DNA of 36,368 bases from Rhizobium sp. (lineage in GTDB: Bacteria > Pseudomonadota > Alphaproteobacteria > Rhizobiales > Rhizobiaceae). Below the pieces are notes generated by a model. That model saw only the letters and a list, made by a program, of their open reading frames with translations, did not search any database and was not told the DNA's origin. Below are positions 24,367 to 31,799 of the stretch, in pieces. The DNA lies in NCBI GenBank assembly GCA_028290545.1, contig JAQGJP010000051.1:1-36368 (forward strand), written 5' to 3'. Each line of letters starts with the position of its first letter. Position 1 is the stretch's first letter. The position numbers and the translations under genes were made by a program.

Positions 24367-25581
24367 ATGCTATATCGGGCGTACCAGTTTCAGGATGATC
24401 TCGTTGCCCCGTTCCGGTCGCTTGCCCGAAACTGGCTGTCGATGTTCAATTCCAGCTTCTGTAACATAAAGGGAATGATGGGCGGTCCGTATGCCGCGGC
24501 GCTCGAAATGATTTCCCGCTTCGGACTCACCCATGTCAGGCCGGATTTCGCCATCAACAAGGTTCTGAGCGGCAATAGCGAAGTCAGCGTGACGCCGATG
24601 GTGGAGTTGCACCTGCCGTTCGGCAATCTCCTGCATTTCGTCAAGGATACCGACATCCGCCAGCCCAAGGTTCTGGTGATCGCGCCTCTGTCGGGGCATT
24701 TCCCGACGCTGTTGCGCGGCACGGTCGAGACAATGCTCCACGACCATGATGTCTACATCACCGACTGGGCCAATGCCCGCGACGTGCCCCTGTCGGCGGG
24801 AGCATTCGGCGTCGAGGATTACGTGGAATACATCATCCGCTTCCTCGAGGCGATCGGTCCCGGCGCTCATATTCTCTCCGTCTGCCAGCCATGCGTGCAG
24901 GGGCTGGTGGCGACGGCGGTGATGTCGGCGGAAAGCCATCCGTGCACGCCGCGTTCGATGACGCTGATGGCCGGCCCGATCGACCCGCGCGAGAGCCCGA
25001 CCGAAGTCAACGAGTTTGCGGTGTCCAAGTCGCTCGCCTGGTTCGAGCAGTCGGTGATCTCCACGGTGCCGCTGCGCTACAAGGGCGGCGGACGACGGGT
25101 CTATCCCGGCTTCCTGCAACTGGTGGCCTTCATGGCGATGAACATGGAGCGCCACAAGACGGCGCACCAGACGCTCTATGACCATCTGGCCGCCGGCGAG
25201 ACGGCGGCGGCCGAGAAAATCAAGTCATTTTATGACGAGTATTTCGCCGTGCTCGACCTCACCGAGGAATTCTATATCGAGACGATCGACCGGATCTTCC
25301 AGAAGGCGGAACTGGCGACCGGCAATTTCACCTATCGTGGCAGCAAGGTCGATCCGGGCCTGATCCGCAGCACGGCATTGCTGACTGTGGAAGGCGGCCG
25401 CGACGACATCTGCGCCCTCGGCCAGACGGCTGCGGCGCATGATCTCTGTCACTCGCTCCGGCCGCATCTCAAGCGGCACCATCTGCAGGCCAATGTCGGG
25501 CATTTCGGCGTGTTCAACGGAAAGCGCTGGCAAAACGAGATCTATCCGGTGGTGCGCAACCACATCCTGATGATGGAGTGA
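24367..25581 (+). CDS. phaZ: Intracellular poly(3-hydroxybutyrate) depolymerase
   Basis: The 404-residue intracellular depolymerase has an alpha/beta-hydrolase fold and begins MLYRAYQFQDDLVAPFRSLAR. It releases hydroxybutyrate from storage granules. The nucleophile is Cys173 in SVCQPCVQG, the Cys-type lipase-box variant of PhaZ1 from Cupriavidus, and His379 in NVGHFGVFNGKRW fits the catalytic histidine. The segments DVYITDWANARDVPLSAG and TLMAGPIDPRESPT are also characteristic. It is transcribed alone, with a PhaR-like site in its promoter, and converges with the marR gene, whose stop lies 2 bases away. Confidence 0.93.
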   Translation: MLYRAYQFQDDLVAPFRSLARNWLSMFNSSFCNIKGMMGGPYAAALEMISRFGLTHVRPDFAINKVLSGNSEVSVTPMVELHLPFGNLLHFVKDTDIRQPKVLVIAPLSGHFPTLLRGTVETMLHDHDVYITDWANARDVPLSAGAFGVEDYVEYIIRFLEAIGPGAHILSVCQPCVQGLVATAVMSAESHPCTPRSMTLMAGPIDPRESPTEVNEFAVSKSLAWFEQSVISTVPLRYKGGGRRVYPGFLQLVAFMAMNMERHKTAHQTLYDHLAAGETAAAEKIKSFYDEYFAVLDLTEEFYIETIDRIFQKAELATGNFTYRGSKVDPGLIRSTALLTVEGGRDDICALGQTAAAHDLCHSLRPHLKRHHLQANVGHFGVFNGKRWQNEIYPVVRNHILMME

Positions 25582-25583
25582 TT

Positions 25584-26048
25584 TTAATCCAAGTGAGGAG
25601 CGCGCTTGCCGGCGATGGCGATCAGTGTCGCCTGTTCGGCTTCGCTCAGATCGGCGATTGTCGATTGTTCAAGATCGGCCCACACTTTGGCGATCGCCGC
25701 GGTCATCTCGCGGCCTTTGTCGGTGATGAAGACTTTCGTGACGCGACCGTCGGTCGCGCATTTGTGCCGGTGGATCAAACCGCAGCGCTCGAGCCGCGTC
25801 AGCGACTTGGCGACGGTGGAGTGATCGAGGCCGATACTGTCGCCGAGCGATTTCTGTGACGCCCCATCCTTTTCGGCAATCTTCGTCAGCATGATTTCCT
25901 GCCCCGGAAACAGGCCGATATCGGCCAGCATGCCGGCGGCTCTCGCCCGGTGCGACCGGGCGAGAGTGAAGATGGCAAAGCTCACCGGATAGTCAGTCGA
26001 GAGACAGACGCAAGGTCCTGAAATCGAGCATGGATCGGTGTCTTCCAT
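25584..26048 (-). CDS. MarR-family transcriptional regulator
   Basis: The 154-residue protein from the ATG at 26048 (GGAAG 7 bases before it) has the MarR winged helix: FAIFTLARSHRARAAGMLADIGLFPGQEIMLTKIAEKDGASQKSLGDSIGLDHSTVAKSLTRLERCGLIHRHKCATDGRVTKVFITDKGREM. Three N-terminal cysteines (CSISGPCVC, residues about 7-15) might sense oxidants or electrophiles. It lies 17 bp downstream of the Old Yellow Enzyme gene in the same operon, so it probably represses that operon and is released by a substrate of the enzyme. The repeated motifs before the enzyme gene are candidate operators. Confidence 0.9.
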   Translation of the reverse strand: MEDTDPCSISGPCVCLSTDYPVSFAIFTLARSHRARAAGMLADIGLFPGQEIMLTKIAEKDGASQKSLGDSIGLDHSTVAKSLTRLERCGLIHRHKCATDGRVTKVFITDKGREMTAAIAKVWADLEQSTIADLSEAEQATLIAIAGKRAPHLD

Positions 26049-26065
26049 AATCTTCCATGGTTTTG

Positions 26066-27145
26066 TCAGGCAACCGCGCTTTGGCTCGATTGCAAGGTTG
26101 GATAATCGGTATACCCCTTGGCGCCGGGGGTAAACAAGGTTGTAGCATCCATTTCGTTCAATTCGGCGCCCGATTTCAACCGCTCGACCAAATCTGGATT
26201 GGCGAGGCCCCACTTGCCTACCGGTACGATGTCGGCGAGACCGTGTTCGATATCGTCGCCCAGCGCTTCCAGCGGCCGGCCGTTGCGGTTGACCAGAAGC
26301 TTCTGCGACCAGCGGGACCGGAGATCGGCGAGCAGCCTGTCATTGCCGAAATGATGGATATGCAGAAATGCAAGCTGTAGCTTGTCGAGTTCGGTGACGA
26401 GATAGCGATAGAGATCCTCGCCTTCAGCGCCGTCCGAGAGACCCCCCACTTCAAAGCCGGGCGACAGGCGGATGCCGGTGCGCTGCGGGCCGATCTCGTC
26501 TGCGACCGCCTTTGCAACTTCAATGGCGAAACGGGCGCGGTTCTCGATCGAGCCGCCGTAGATGTCCGTGCGGATATTGGCGTTGGGTGCGATGAACTGG
26601 TTGATGAGATAGCCATTGGCACCGTGGATCTCGACACCGTCCATGCCGGCGGCGATGGCATTGCGGGCGGCTGTCCTGAAATCCTCAACCGTCTGCTTGA
26701 CTTCGTCTGTCGTCAGCGCCCGGGGTGTCGGCGCGTCCTGCATGCCGGTCGGGGTGTACATCTGCTGGCCGGGGGCGATCGCCGACGGCGCCACCGGCTG
26801 GCGGTGATGCGGTGTATTGTCGGGATGAGCCATGCGACCGGCATGCATGATCTGCATGAAGATGTGGCCGCCCTGCGCATGAACAGCGGAGGTGACTTTC
26901 TTCCAGGCATCGACCTGCGCTTCAGTATGGATGCCGGGCGTCATCGTGTAGCCCTGGCCATCTTCGGAAGGTTGGGTGCCCTCGGTGATCAGCATGCCGA
27001 GCGATGCGCGCTGCGCATAGTAGGTGGGAACCAGTTCGTTCGGTGTGCCGTCGAAATTGGCACGGCTGCGGGTCATCGGTGCCAGCGCGAGGCGGTGCGG
27101 CAGGTTGACGTTTCCGACAGTGGTCGGGGTCCAGAGAGAAGCCAT
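26066..27145 (-). CDS. nemA: Old Yellow Enzyme-family alkene/N-ethylmaleimide reductase
   Basis: The 359-residue FMN-dependent TIM-barrel enzyme starts MASLWTPTTVGNVNLPHRLALAPMTRSRA. It shows HAGRMAHPDNTPHHRQPVAPSAI, the substrate-binding HGANGYLINQFIAPNANIRTD with the catalytic-type Tyr in DIYGGSIENRARF, and the FMN-phosphate region after VGKWGLANPDLVERL. Such NADPH-dependent reductases act on activated C=C bonds, N-ethylmaleimide, nitrate esters and other electrophiles. A ribosome binding site AAAGGA precedes the ATG. It is the first gene of a two-gene operon with marR, which suggests induction by electrophiles. Confidence 0.93.
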   Translation of the reverse strand: MASLWTPTTVGNVNLPHRLALAPMTRSRANFDGTPNELVPTYYAQRASLGMLITEGTQPSEDGQGYTMTPGIHTEAQVDAWKKVTSAVHAQGGHIFMQIMHAGRMAHPDNTPHHRQPVAPSAIAPGQQMYTPTGMQDAPTPRALTTDEVKQTVEDFRTAARNAIAAGMDGVEIHGANGYLINQFIAPNANIRTDIYGGSIENRARFAIEVAKAVADEIGPQRTGIRLSPGFEVGGLSDGAEGEDLYRYLVTELDKLQLAFLHIHHFGNDRLLADLRSRWSQKLLVNRNGRPLEALGDDIEHGLADIVPVGKWGLANPDLVERLKSGAELNEMDATTLFTPGAKGYTDYPTLQSSQSAVA

Positions 27146-27157
27146 GGGGTTGTCCTT

Positions 27158-27205
27158 TATGTGGTTGGCAACATAATAGTGGGGACGGGATATGTGGTTG
27201 GCAAC
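27158..27205. promoter_or_regulatory. Tandem MarR-type operator motifs upstream of nemA
   Basis: The 15-bp sequence TATGTGGTTGGCAAC occurs at 27158-27172 and again at 27191-27205, 33 bp apart, about three helical turns. Each contains the dyad GTTG-G-CAAC; the second extends to GGTTG-G-CAACC, and the first is bracketed by TTATGT/ACATAA. The first copy touches the nemA ribosome binding site. Repressor binding by the operon's MarR protein is inferred from position. Confidence 0.6.
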
Positions 27206-27266
27206 CTATATCGAGAAATATTTTTTATGCTCGAAGGACATGCTTGACTCTCAGCAAGCATCACCT

Positions 27267-27304
27267 TATTCAACAATTATGTTAATCAACGGATGTGTTG
27301 AATA
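27267..27304. promoter_or_regulatory. 9-bp inverted repeat at the ArsR-family gene start
   Basis: TATTCAACA (27267-27275) and TGTTGAATA (27296-27304) are perfect reverse complements separated by 20 bp, and the right arm runs into the ATG at 27304. This is a likely autoregulatory operator for the ArsR-type repressor encoded directly downstream, inferred from symmetry and position. Confidence 0.5.
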
Positions 27305-27648
27305 TGCAGGATACGCTGAGCGCCACCTTTGCCGCACTGGCAGACCCTACAAGAAGGGCAATCCTTGCCCGCCTGTCGGAAGGCGAGGCGACGGTCAATG
27401 AGATAGCAGCGCCGTTCGATTTCACATTGCAGGCGATTTCGCGGCACCTGAAAGTGCTGGAGACGGCGGGGCTGATCACCCGTGGCCGGGAAGCGCAGTG
27501 GCGGCCCTGCAAGCTCGCTATGGCGCCGCTCAAGACCGTGGATAGTTGGCTCGACCAATACCGGACCCTATGGGAAGGCACATTCGACAAAATGGATGCA
27601 TACCTCCAGGATCTTCAGAAAGGAGACCCCAATGACCGCAAGAACTGA
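27304..27648 (+). CDS. ArsR-family transcriptional regulator
   Basis: The 114-residue winged-helix protein starts MQDTLSATFAALADPTRRAILARLSEGEATVNEIAAPFDFTLQAISRHLKVLETAGLITRGREAQWRPCKL. It matches the metal-independent ArsR subgroup usually paired with an SRPBCC/AHSA1 protein. It lacks the CxC metal site of true ArsR/SmtB. The ATG at 27304 and a GTG at 27295 (three residues longer) are both possible; no strong ribosome binding site decides. It overlaps the next gene by 17 bp, forming an operon with an SRPBCC protein and a GST. Confidence 0.9.
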   Translation: MQDTLSATFAALADPTRRAILARLSEGEATVNEIAAPFDFTLQAISRHLKVLETAGLITRGREAQWRPCKLAMAPLKTVDSWLDQYRTLWEGTFDKMDAYLQDLQKGDPNDRKN

Positions 27649-28117
27649 AGCCCGCAAACTCGCAGACGACGAACTGTTGATCGACCGCACATTTGACGCG
27701 CCGGCGGCGCTGGTCTTCCGTATCTGGGAAGACCGCGACCACATGATCCGCTGGCTGGGACCGAAAGCGTTCACCTGCACGCATCTCGACAGCGATTTCC
27801 GCCCCGGCGGCAAATGGCGCGCCTGCATCGTCTCTGACGAATACGGGGAGAGCTGGATGGGCGGCACCTATCGCGAGATAGAGAAGAACCGCCGTATCGT
27901 CTACACCTTCGCCTGGGAAGATGGCCGCGACCAGCCTGAAATGGAAACCACGATCACCGTCGACTTCACTGAAGAGGGCGGCAAGACGGTGCAGAGGTTC
28001 CACCAGACGCCCTTCATCAGCGTTGAATCCCGCGACAGCCATGTCGGCGGCTGGAACGAATGCTTCGACCGCGAACAGGCCTATGCCGAGAATCTTGCCC
28101 GGGAGGCGCAGTCATGA
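27632..28117 (+). CDS. SRPBCC / AHSA1-like ligand-binding protein
   Basis: The 161-residue START-like (SRPBCC) protein contains RTFDAPAALVFRIWEDRDHMIRWLGPKAFTC, DFRPGGKWRACI, YREIEKNRRIVYTFAWEDG and the C-terminal amphipathic helix VGGWNECFDREQAY. The fold encloses a hydrophobic pocket that could bind a lipid or aromatic compound; the ligand is unknown. A strong AAAGGAG ribosome binding site lies inside the end of the ArsR gene. It overlaps the next gene by 4 bp (ATGA). The ArsR-AHSA1-GST combination suggests a response to a small hydrophobic or electrophilic compound. Confidence 0.9.
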   Translation: MTARTEARKLADDELLIDRTFDAPAALVFRIWEDRDHMIRWLGPKAFTCTHLDSDFRPGGKWRACIVSDEYGESWMGGTYREIEKNRRIVYTFAWEDGRDQPEMETTITVDFTEEGGKTVQRFHQTPFISVESRDSHVGGWNECFDREQAYAENLAREAQS

Positions 28118-28758
28118 TCACCATCACCGCTTTCAAATGGGTGCCGCCATCGGCGCAGGGCCTGGTGCGCGATCTTCGCGTCCGCTGGGCGCTGGAGGAG
28201 GCCGGATTGCCTTACGATGTCAGGCTGATCGATGGTTCGGTGCAGCGGACGGAGGACTATCTGGCCATGCAGCCCTTCGGCCAGGTGCCGGTTCTGATCG
28301 AGGACGATCTGACGCTGTTCGAATCCGGTTCGATCGTGCTGCATATCGGCGAAAAGAGCGAGACGCTTCTGCCGAAGGACAGAGAACTGCGAGCCCGTGC
28401 CGTCACCTGGGTGTTTTCCGCGCTGAACTCAATGGAGATCGCGATCACGCCCCTGGTCCAGATCGACCTGTTCTATCCCAACGAGGCATGGGCAAAGGAG
28501 CGCCGCCCTGGCGCCGAGCAGTTTACAAGGCGGCGACTGACGGACCTTTCGGCGTCGCTTGGCGATAAACTCTATCTCGAAGGACATTTCACGGTCGGCG
28601 ACCTTATCATGGTGTCGGTGCTTCGCATCCTGCGCCACACCGAACTTGTGGGCGAACAGCCCAACCTCGCAGCCTATATCGAACGCTGCGAAGCCCGGCC
28701 GGCGTTCCAGCGCGCCCTCGAAGGGCAGATGGCTGCGTTCCGGGCGCATGCAGCTTAA
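28114..28758 (+). CDS. Glutathione S-transferase family protein
   Basis: The 214-residue GST has the thioredoxin-like N-terminal domain (QGLVRDLRVRWALEEAGLPYDVRLIDG, with the cis-Pro segment QPFGQVPVLIEDD and the ESGSIVLHIGE glutathione contact) and the helical C-terminal domain (about 90-210, with EGHFTVGDLIMVSVLRILRHT). It is translated by overlap with the preceding SRPBCC gene and is the last gene of the ArsR operon. It would conjugate glutathione to, or isomerise, a compound sensed by the operon's regulator; the substrate is not identifiable. A 13-bp tandem duplication spans its stop codon. Confidence 0.9.
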   Translation: MITITAFKWVPPSAQGLVRDLRVRWALEEAGLPYDVRLIDGSVQRTEDYLAMQPFGQVPVLIEDDLTLFESGSIVLHIGEKSETLLPKDRELRARAVTWVFSALNSMEIAITPLVQIDLFYPNEAWAKERRPGAEQFTRRRLTDLSASLGDKLYLEGHFTVGDLIMVSVLRILRHTELVGEQPNLAAYIERCEARPAFQRALEGQMAAFRAHAA

Positions 28759-28771
28759 GCATGCTGCTTAA
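28746..28771 (+). repeat. 13-bp tandem duplication across the gst stop codon
   Basis: GCATGCAGCTTAA (28746-28758) is followed directly by GCATGCTGCTTAA (28759-28771), with one mismatch. The first copy contains the TAA stop of the gst gene, so the second supplies a spare in-phase-like stop region. It looks like slippage and has no evident function. Confidence 0.6.
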
Positions 28772-28801
28772 GTCAGCGTGAAGCTTCCCAGCTGCCGGAA
28801 T

Positions 28802-29170
28802 TCAAGCAGCCACCATCTCGCGCAGCATCGAGATCACCTGGGTGTTGTCGTAGGGCTTGGGGCAGAATTTGACGTCAGCGGGAAGATCGCGCCTGAAAAC
28901 CCGGACGCGTCCGGACGTGACAATGATCCTGATCGGCGGCCAGCGGTCATGCACGGTCGCCGCCAGGCTCAACCCGTTCATGCTGCCCGGTATCTCGATG
29001 TCGGTGAACAGGGCCTGAATTTCCGGGTGTGTTCGCAGCAGCGAAATCGCTTCATCGGTATTGCCCGCTTCGAGCACGTTGAAGCCCGCATCCTCAAGAT
29101 CCAGGACGACGCTCATCCTGATAAGAGTCTCGTCTTCCACAACCAGTACAGATATCGGATCGGAATGCAT
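28802..29170 (-). CDS. Single-domain response regulator
   Basis: The 122-residue protein is a stand-alone CheY-like receiver domain. The acidic pair E12-D13 (VVEDETLIRM), the phosphoacceptor D57 (LFTDIEIPGSMNG), T85 (IIVTSGR) and K105 (FCPKPYD) are all present, so it should be phosphorylatable. It has no output domain and must act through protein contacts or as a phosphate sink. The GAF histidine kinase gene lies 129 bp upstream on the same strand and is its probable partner. The SGRVRVFRRDLPADVKFCPKPYD pattern is typical of a rhizobial family of receivers. Confidence 0.92.
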   Translation of the reverse strand: MHSDPISVLVVEDETLIRMSVVLDLEDAGFNVLEAGNTDEAISLLRTHPEIQALFTDIEIPGSMNGLSLAATVHDRWPPIRIIVTSGRVRVFRRDLPADVKFCPKPYDNTQVISMLREMVAA

Positions 29171-29299
29171 ATTTCCCTCGCATAAGTACAGCGCTCCGTC
29201 TGGCGGAGGGCAATGCCAATATATTGTTTGGCTAACTTAAACGGGTAACAGCCGACTGTCTCAAATTGTTCCGCAGGGGGTGGAGATAGCTGAAAGCAA

Positions 29300-30550
29300 T
29301 CAGCTTTGATGGTTAACGATTGGCATACGGAAGATAAATCTGGTTTCTTCAGGAGTGGAAGTGACGCTCAGTTCACCGCCATGGGCTATGGCGATCTCGG
29401 AGGCGATATACAGGCCGAGACCCAGCCCCTGCTTGCCGGAGCCACTGTCGTGACTGAACGGCTTGAAGAGCTGCTCGCGGCGCGCCTCGGGGATCGGGCG
29501 TCCTGGGTTGGCAACTGAAAGTATGAATTCGTCTCCTTCGGTCGCAGCATGGACGCGTACCGTGCCGTCTTGCGCGCCATGGGTCAGGGCGTTGCCGAGC
29601 AGATTGGAAAACAGCTGGCCGAGCCGGTCGCGATCACAGTCGATGGTTCTTGTGAAGCGGAAATTGGTATCGATCCGGCGCTCCGGCCAGCTGACGCGCA
29701 GTTCCTCGATCACCTGGGTGAGAACCGGCTCCAACGGTTCTTCGCCGCTCCGGCGAAGGTGAATGCCGTCACCAAGCCGTCCCCGGGCAAAATCCATCAC
29801 ATTCTCGATCAGGTTTGCCATGCGGTCGACGCTTTTCTGCATCAGCCCCACGGTCATGCGGACCTGTTCGTTGTCGGAGAAACGCGCGATCCGCTTGGTG
29901 CCGGCCTGGATGGAGGCGAGGGGATTGCGGAGATCGTGGCCGAGGACAGCGATGAACAGTTCGCGCAGTTCGGCCGAAGCCCGTTCATCATTGAGCTTTG
30001 CTTCGGAACTGGCGAGTTCCCTGGCGGCATCGATATGGCGGGCGATCAGTTCGGCAAACAGCTTCAGCGTACCGATCGTCTGATGATTGTTGACGCGGGC
30101 GGGCTTCGGATCGATCGCGCAAAGCGTTCCGAAAAAACTGCCGTCCGCGAGCAGGATGGGCGTCGATATGTAGCTCTGGAAACCGTAGAGTGCAGGCGTC
30201 GGATGCCCGCAATAGACCGCGTCCTCGGCAACATTGTCGATGGCGACCGTGTCGAGATGGCCCCTGATTTCATGGCAGATCGTCGTTTCGACCTTCAATT
30301 CGCCGCCCGGCTTGAGGCCGAAATCGATCTCGTCCAGCACGCTGCAGGCAATCCAGCGGTCATCCGTAACCCGTGCCACCGCAGCAAAGCCCATCCCCGT
30401 CGTCCGGCAGACGATATCCAGGATTGTAGGAACAGCTTTGATGTTACTGACAGTATCAATATCCGTTTGAAAATTACTCAACACCGCCCGATCGATCTCT
30501 TCACGCTCCCGCACTGCAGGCGTTATGGACGATTTTGCTTCCGAAGTCAC
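29300..30550 (-). CDS. GAF-domain sensor histidine kinase
   Basis: The 416-residue cytoplasmic kinase has no membrane segment. A GAF domain (about 40-175: FAAVARVTDDRWIACSV, ETTICHEIRGHLDTVAIDNVAED, YGFQSYISTPILLADGSFFGTLCAIDPKPA) precedes a HisKA domain with the phosphorylated H205 in VLGHDLRNPLASI and a C-terminal ATPase with the N box (LFSNLLGNALTHG), G1 (ILSVANPGRPIP), F box and G2 (GKQGLGLGLYIASEIAIAHGG). The GAF type resembles those reading small molecules, redox state or chromophores; ligand unknown. It is followed by a single-domain response regulator on the same strand. Confidence 0.92.
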   Translation of the reverse strand: MTSEAKSSITPAVREREEIDRAVLSNFQTDIDTVSNIKAVPTILDIVCRTTGMGFAAVARVTDDRWIACSVLDEIDFGLKPGGELKVETTICHEIRGHLDTVAIDNVAEDAVYCGHPTPALYGFQSYISTPILLADGSFFGTLCAIDPKPARVNNHQTIGTLKLFAELIARHIDAARELASSEAKLNDERASAELRELFIAVLGHDLRNPLASIQAGTKRIARFSDNEQVRMTVGLMQKSVDRMANLIENVMDFARGRLGDGIHLRRSGEEPLEPVLTQVIEELRVSWPERRIDTNFRFTRTIDCDRDRLGQLFSNLLGNALTHGAQDGTVRVHAATEGDEFILSVANPGRPIPEARREQLFKPFSHDSGSGKQGLGLGLYIASEIAIAHGGELSVTSTPEETRFIFRMPIVNHQS

Positions 30551-30608
30551 GTGTGTAAACGCGAATCCTGGCGCATATAGCTGCTAACATATTGCGGTAG
30601 CGAGAATA

Positions 30609-31139
30609 TTAGATCAGCTTATACATAAAGGTTGCAGCATCGAGCCGATCGGCAATGGCATCGCGACTGTAGCCGGGAATAATGCCGGCGGTGATATAGC
30701 CGAGCGATTGATAGAGCGGCTCGCCCTTGTCGCCGCTGCGGGTGTCGAGCGTCAGCAGGCTCCGCCCAAGCCGCCGTGCGACCTTCTCGATCTCGGTCAT
30801 CAGCAGGCGACCGATGCCACGGCGCTGGAAATCCGGATGCACGAGCAGTTTCTTGATATCGGCGCGATGGGCCTGGTTGGGCGGCGTGTCGCAATCGAGC
30901 TGCACGGAGCCGGCGATCCGGCCGCCAAGCTCGGCGACCAGCACGGTCAGCGCATCGTCTCCGGTTCGTGGCAGGACTTTCTTGACCCAGAACCGCCGGG
31001 CGTCCTCATGCGAGTAGGGATGGATGAAGTTGATGCTGGCACCGTCCTCGACGCAGGCATGCAGCAGGCCTGCGAGTTCATCGAGATGGGCCTCGCAATC
31101 AGCCGCGTTGTATTTTGAAATCGTGATGTCTTTCGTCAT
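30609..31139 (-). CDS. GNAT-family N-acetyltransferase
   Basis: The 176-residue GNAT acyltransferase starts at the ATG at 31139 (MTKDITISKYNAADCEAHL). The acetyl-CoA-binding motif A reads DIKKLLVHPDFQRRGIGRLLMTEIEKVARRLG, with the R/Q-x-x-G-x-G/A loop as QRRGIGRL; motif B is LLTLDTRSGDKGEPLYQSLGYI. The substrate is unknown. It begins 4 bp after the stop of the XRE-cupin regulator and is certainly co-transcribed with it. The in-frame upstream extension reads over the regulator gene and is not coding. Regulator-plus-GNAT pairs of this kind occur widely and may modify amino acids, polyamines or antibiotics. Confidence 0.92.
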   Translation of the reverse strand: MTKDITISKYNAADCEAHLDELAGLLHACVEDGASINFIHPYSHEDARRFWVKKVLPRTGDDALTVLVAELGGRIAGSVQLDCDTPPNQAHRADIKKLLVHPDFQRRGIGRLLMTEIEKVARRLGRSLLTLDTRSGDKGEPLYQSLGYITAGIIPGYSRDAIADRLDAATFMYKLI

Positions 31140-31143
31140 CGGA

Positions 31144-31710
31144 TCATACCATGAAAAGATAATAGCGGGCGGGCTGGTCGCCCGTGCGGAATTCGCTGCG
31201 GCCAAACAGCTGGTAGCGCAGGCAATCGCCGGGGGCGAGCGCATGTTCGCGACCTTCGACCGTGACACTGAGACTGCCTTCGATCAGGATGATATGATGC
31301 TCCAGGCCGGGGCGCGGCGGACTGTCATAGATGATTTCGGTGGCGGGCTCGAGCCAGGCTTCGAGCGCTTCGGCCGCGAGCATCCGCGCGGGCGGGGACA
31401 CCGAGCGCCGCACGAATCCGGTCTTCGAATCGGTCCAGACAGGCTGCGCATCCCTCGCAATCACCGGTGCGAATTCGTCCTCGACGAGTCGGATCAGCCG
31501 GGACAAGGTCATGCCATACGCCGCGCAGAGCCGGCCGAGCACGGCGGCTGTGGCGCTGACTTCGGCATTCTCAAGCCGCGACAGCGTCGCGCGGCTGACG
31601 ATGCTGCGCTTGGCAAGCTCGTCCAGCGACCAACCGCGCTCGGCACGCAGACTTTTAAGGCGCAGGGCGATCTGGTGGTCGATCGCGTTGTCGTCCGAGA
31701 GAGGTTCCAT
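31144..31710 (-). CDS. XRE-cupin transcriptional regulator
   Basis: The 188-residue protein has an N-terminal lambda-repressor-like HTH (IALRLKSLRAERGWSLDELAKRSIVSRATLSRLENAEVSATAAVLGRLCAAYGMTLSRLI, about 14-72) and a C-terminal small cupin (about 105-187: PGLEHHIILIEGSLSVTVEGREHALAPGDCLRYQLFGRSEFRTG). Cupin regulators usually sense a small ligand such as an amino-acid or polyamine derivative. It is the first gene of an operon with a GNAT acetyltransferase. A 33-bp near-perfect palindrome covers its start codon, strongly suggesting autorepression. Confidence 0.93.
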   Translation of the reverse strand: MEPLSDDNAIDHQIALRLKSLRAERGWSLDELAKRSIVSRATLSRLENAEVSATAAVLGRLCAAYGMTLSRLIRLVEDEFAPVIARDAQPVWTDSKTGFVRRSVSPPARMLAAEALEAWLEPATEIIYDSPPRPGLEHHIILIEGSLSVTVEGREHALAPGDCLRYQLFGRSEFRTGDQPARYYLFMV

Positions 31711-31737
31711 ATGTGAGAAAATGTCTCATATATGGAA
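31705..31737. promoter_or_regulatory. 33-bp palindrome over the XRE-cupin start
   Basis: The arms TTCCATATGTGAGA (31705-31718) and TCTCATATATGGAA (31724-31737) are reverse complements with one mismatch, around a 5-base spacer. The left arm contains the start codon of the regulator. Length, symmetry and place make it a probable autoregulatory operator for the encoded XRE protein; binding is inferred. Confidence 0.65.
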
Positions 31738-31756
31738 TATTGTCAAGCACTGCGCA

Positions 31757-31793
31757 TTAAGCCCTCGCTCTTGTCGGGAGGGTTTGGGAGGGG
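31757..31793 (-). repeat. Rhizobial palindromic repeat, copy 3
   Basis: This 37-bp element differs by three bases from the copy at 8588-8624, in the same orientation. It lies 7 bp beyond the end of the intradiol dioxygenase gene and could act as part of its transcription terminator. It confirms that the family is dispersed, about 23 kb apart within this window. Confidence 0.7.
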
Positions 31794-31799
31794 TGTTAT

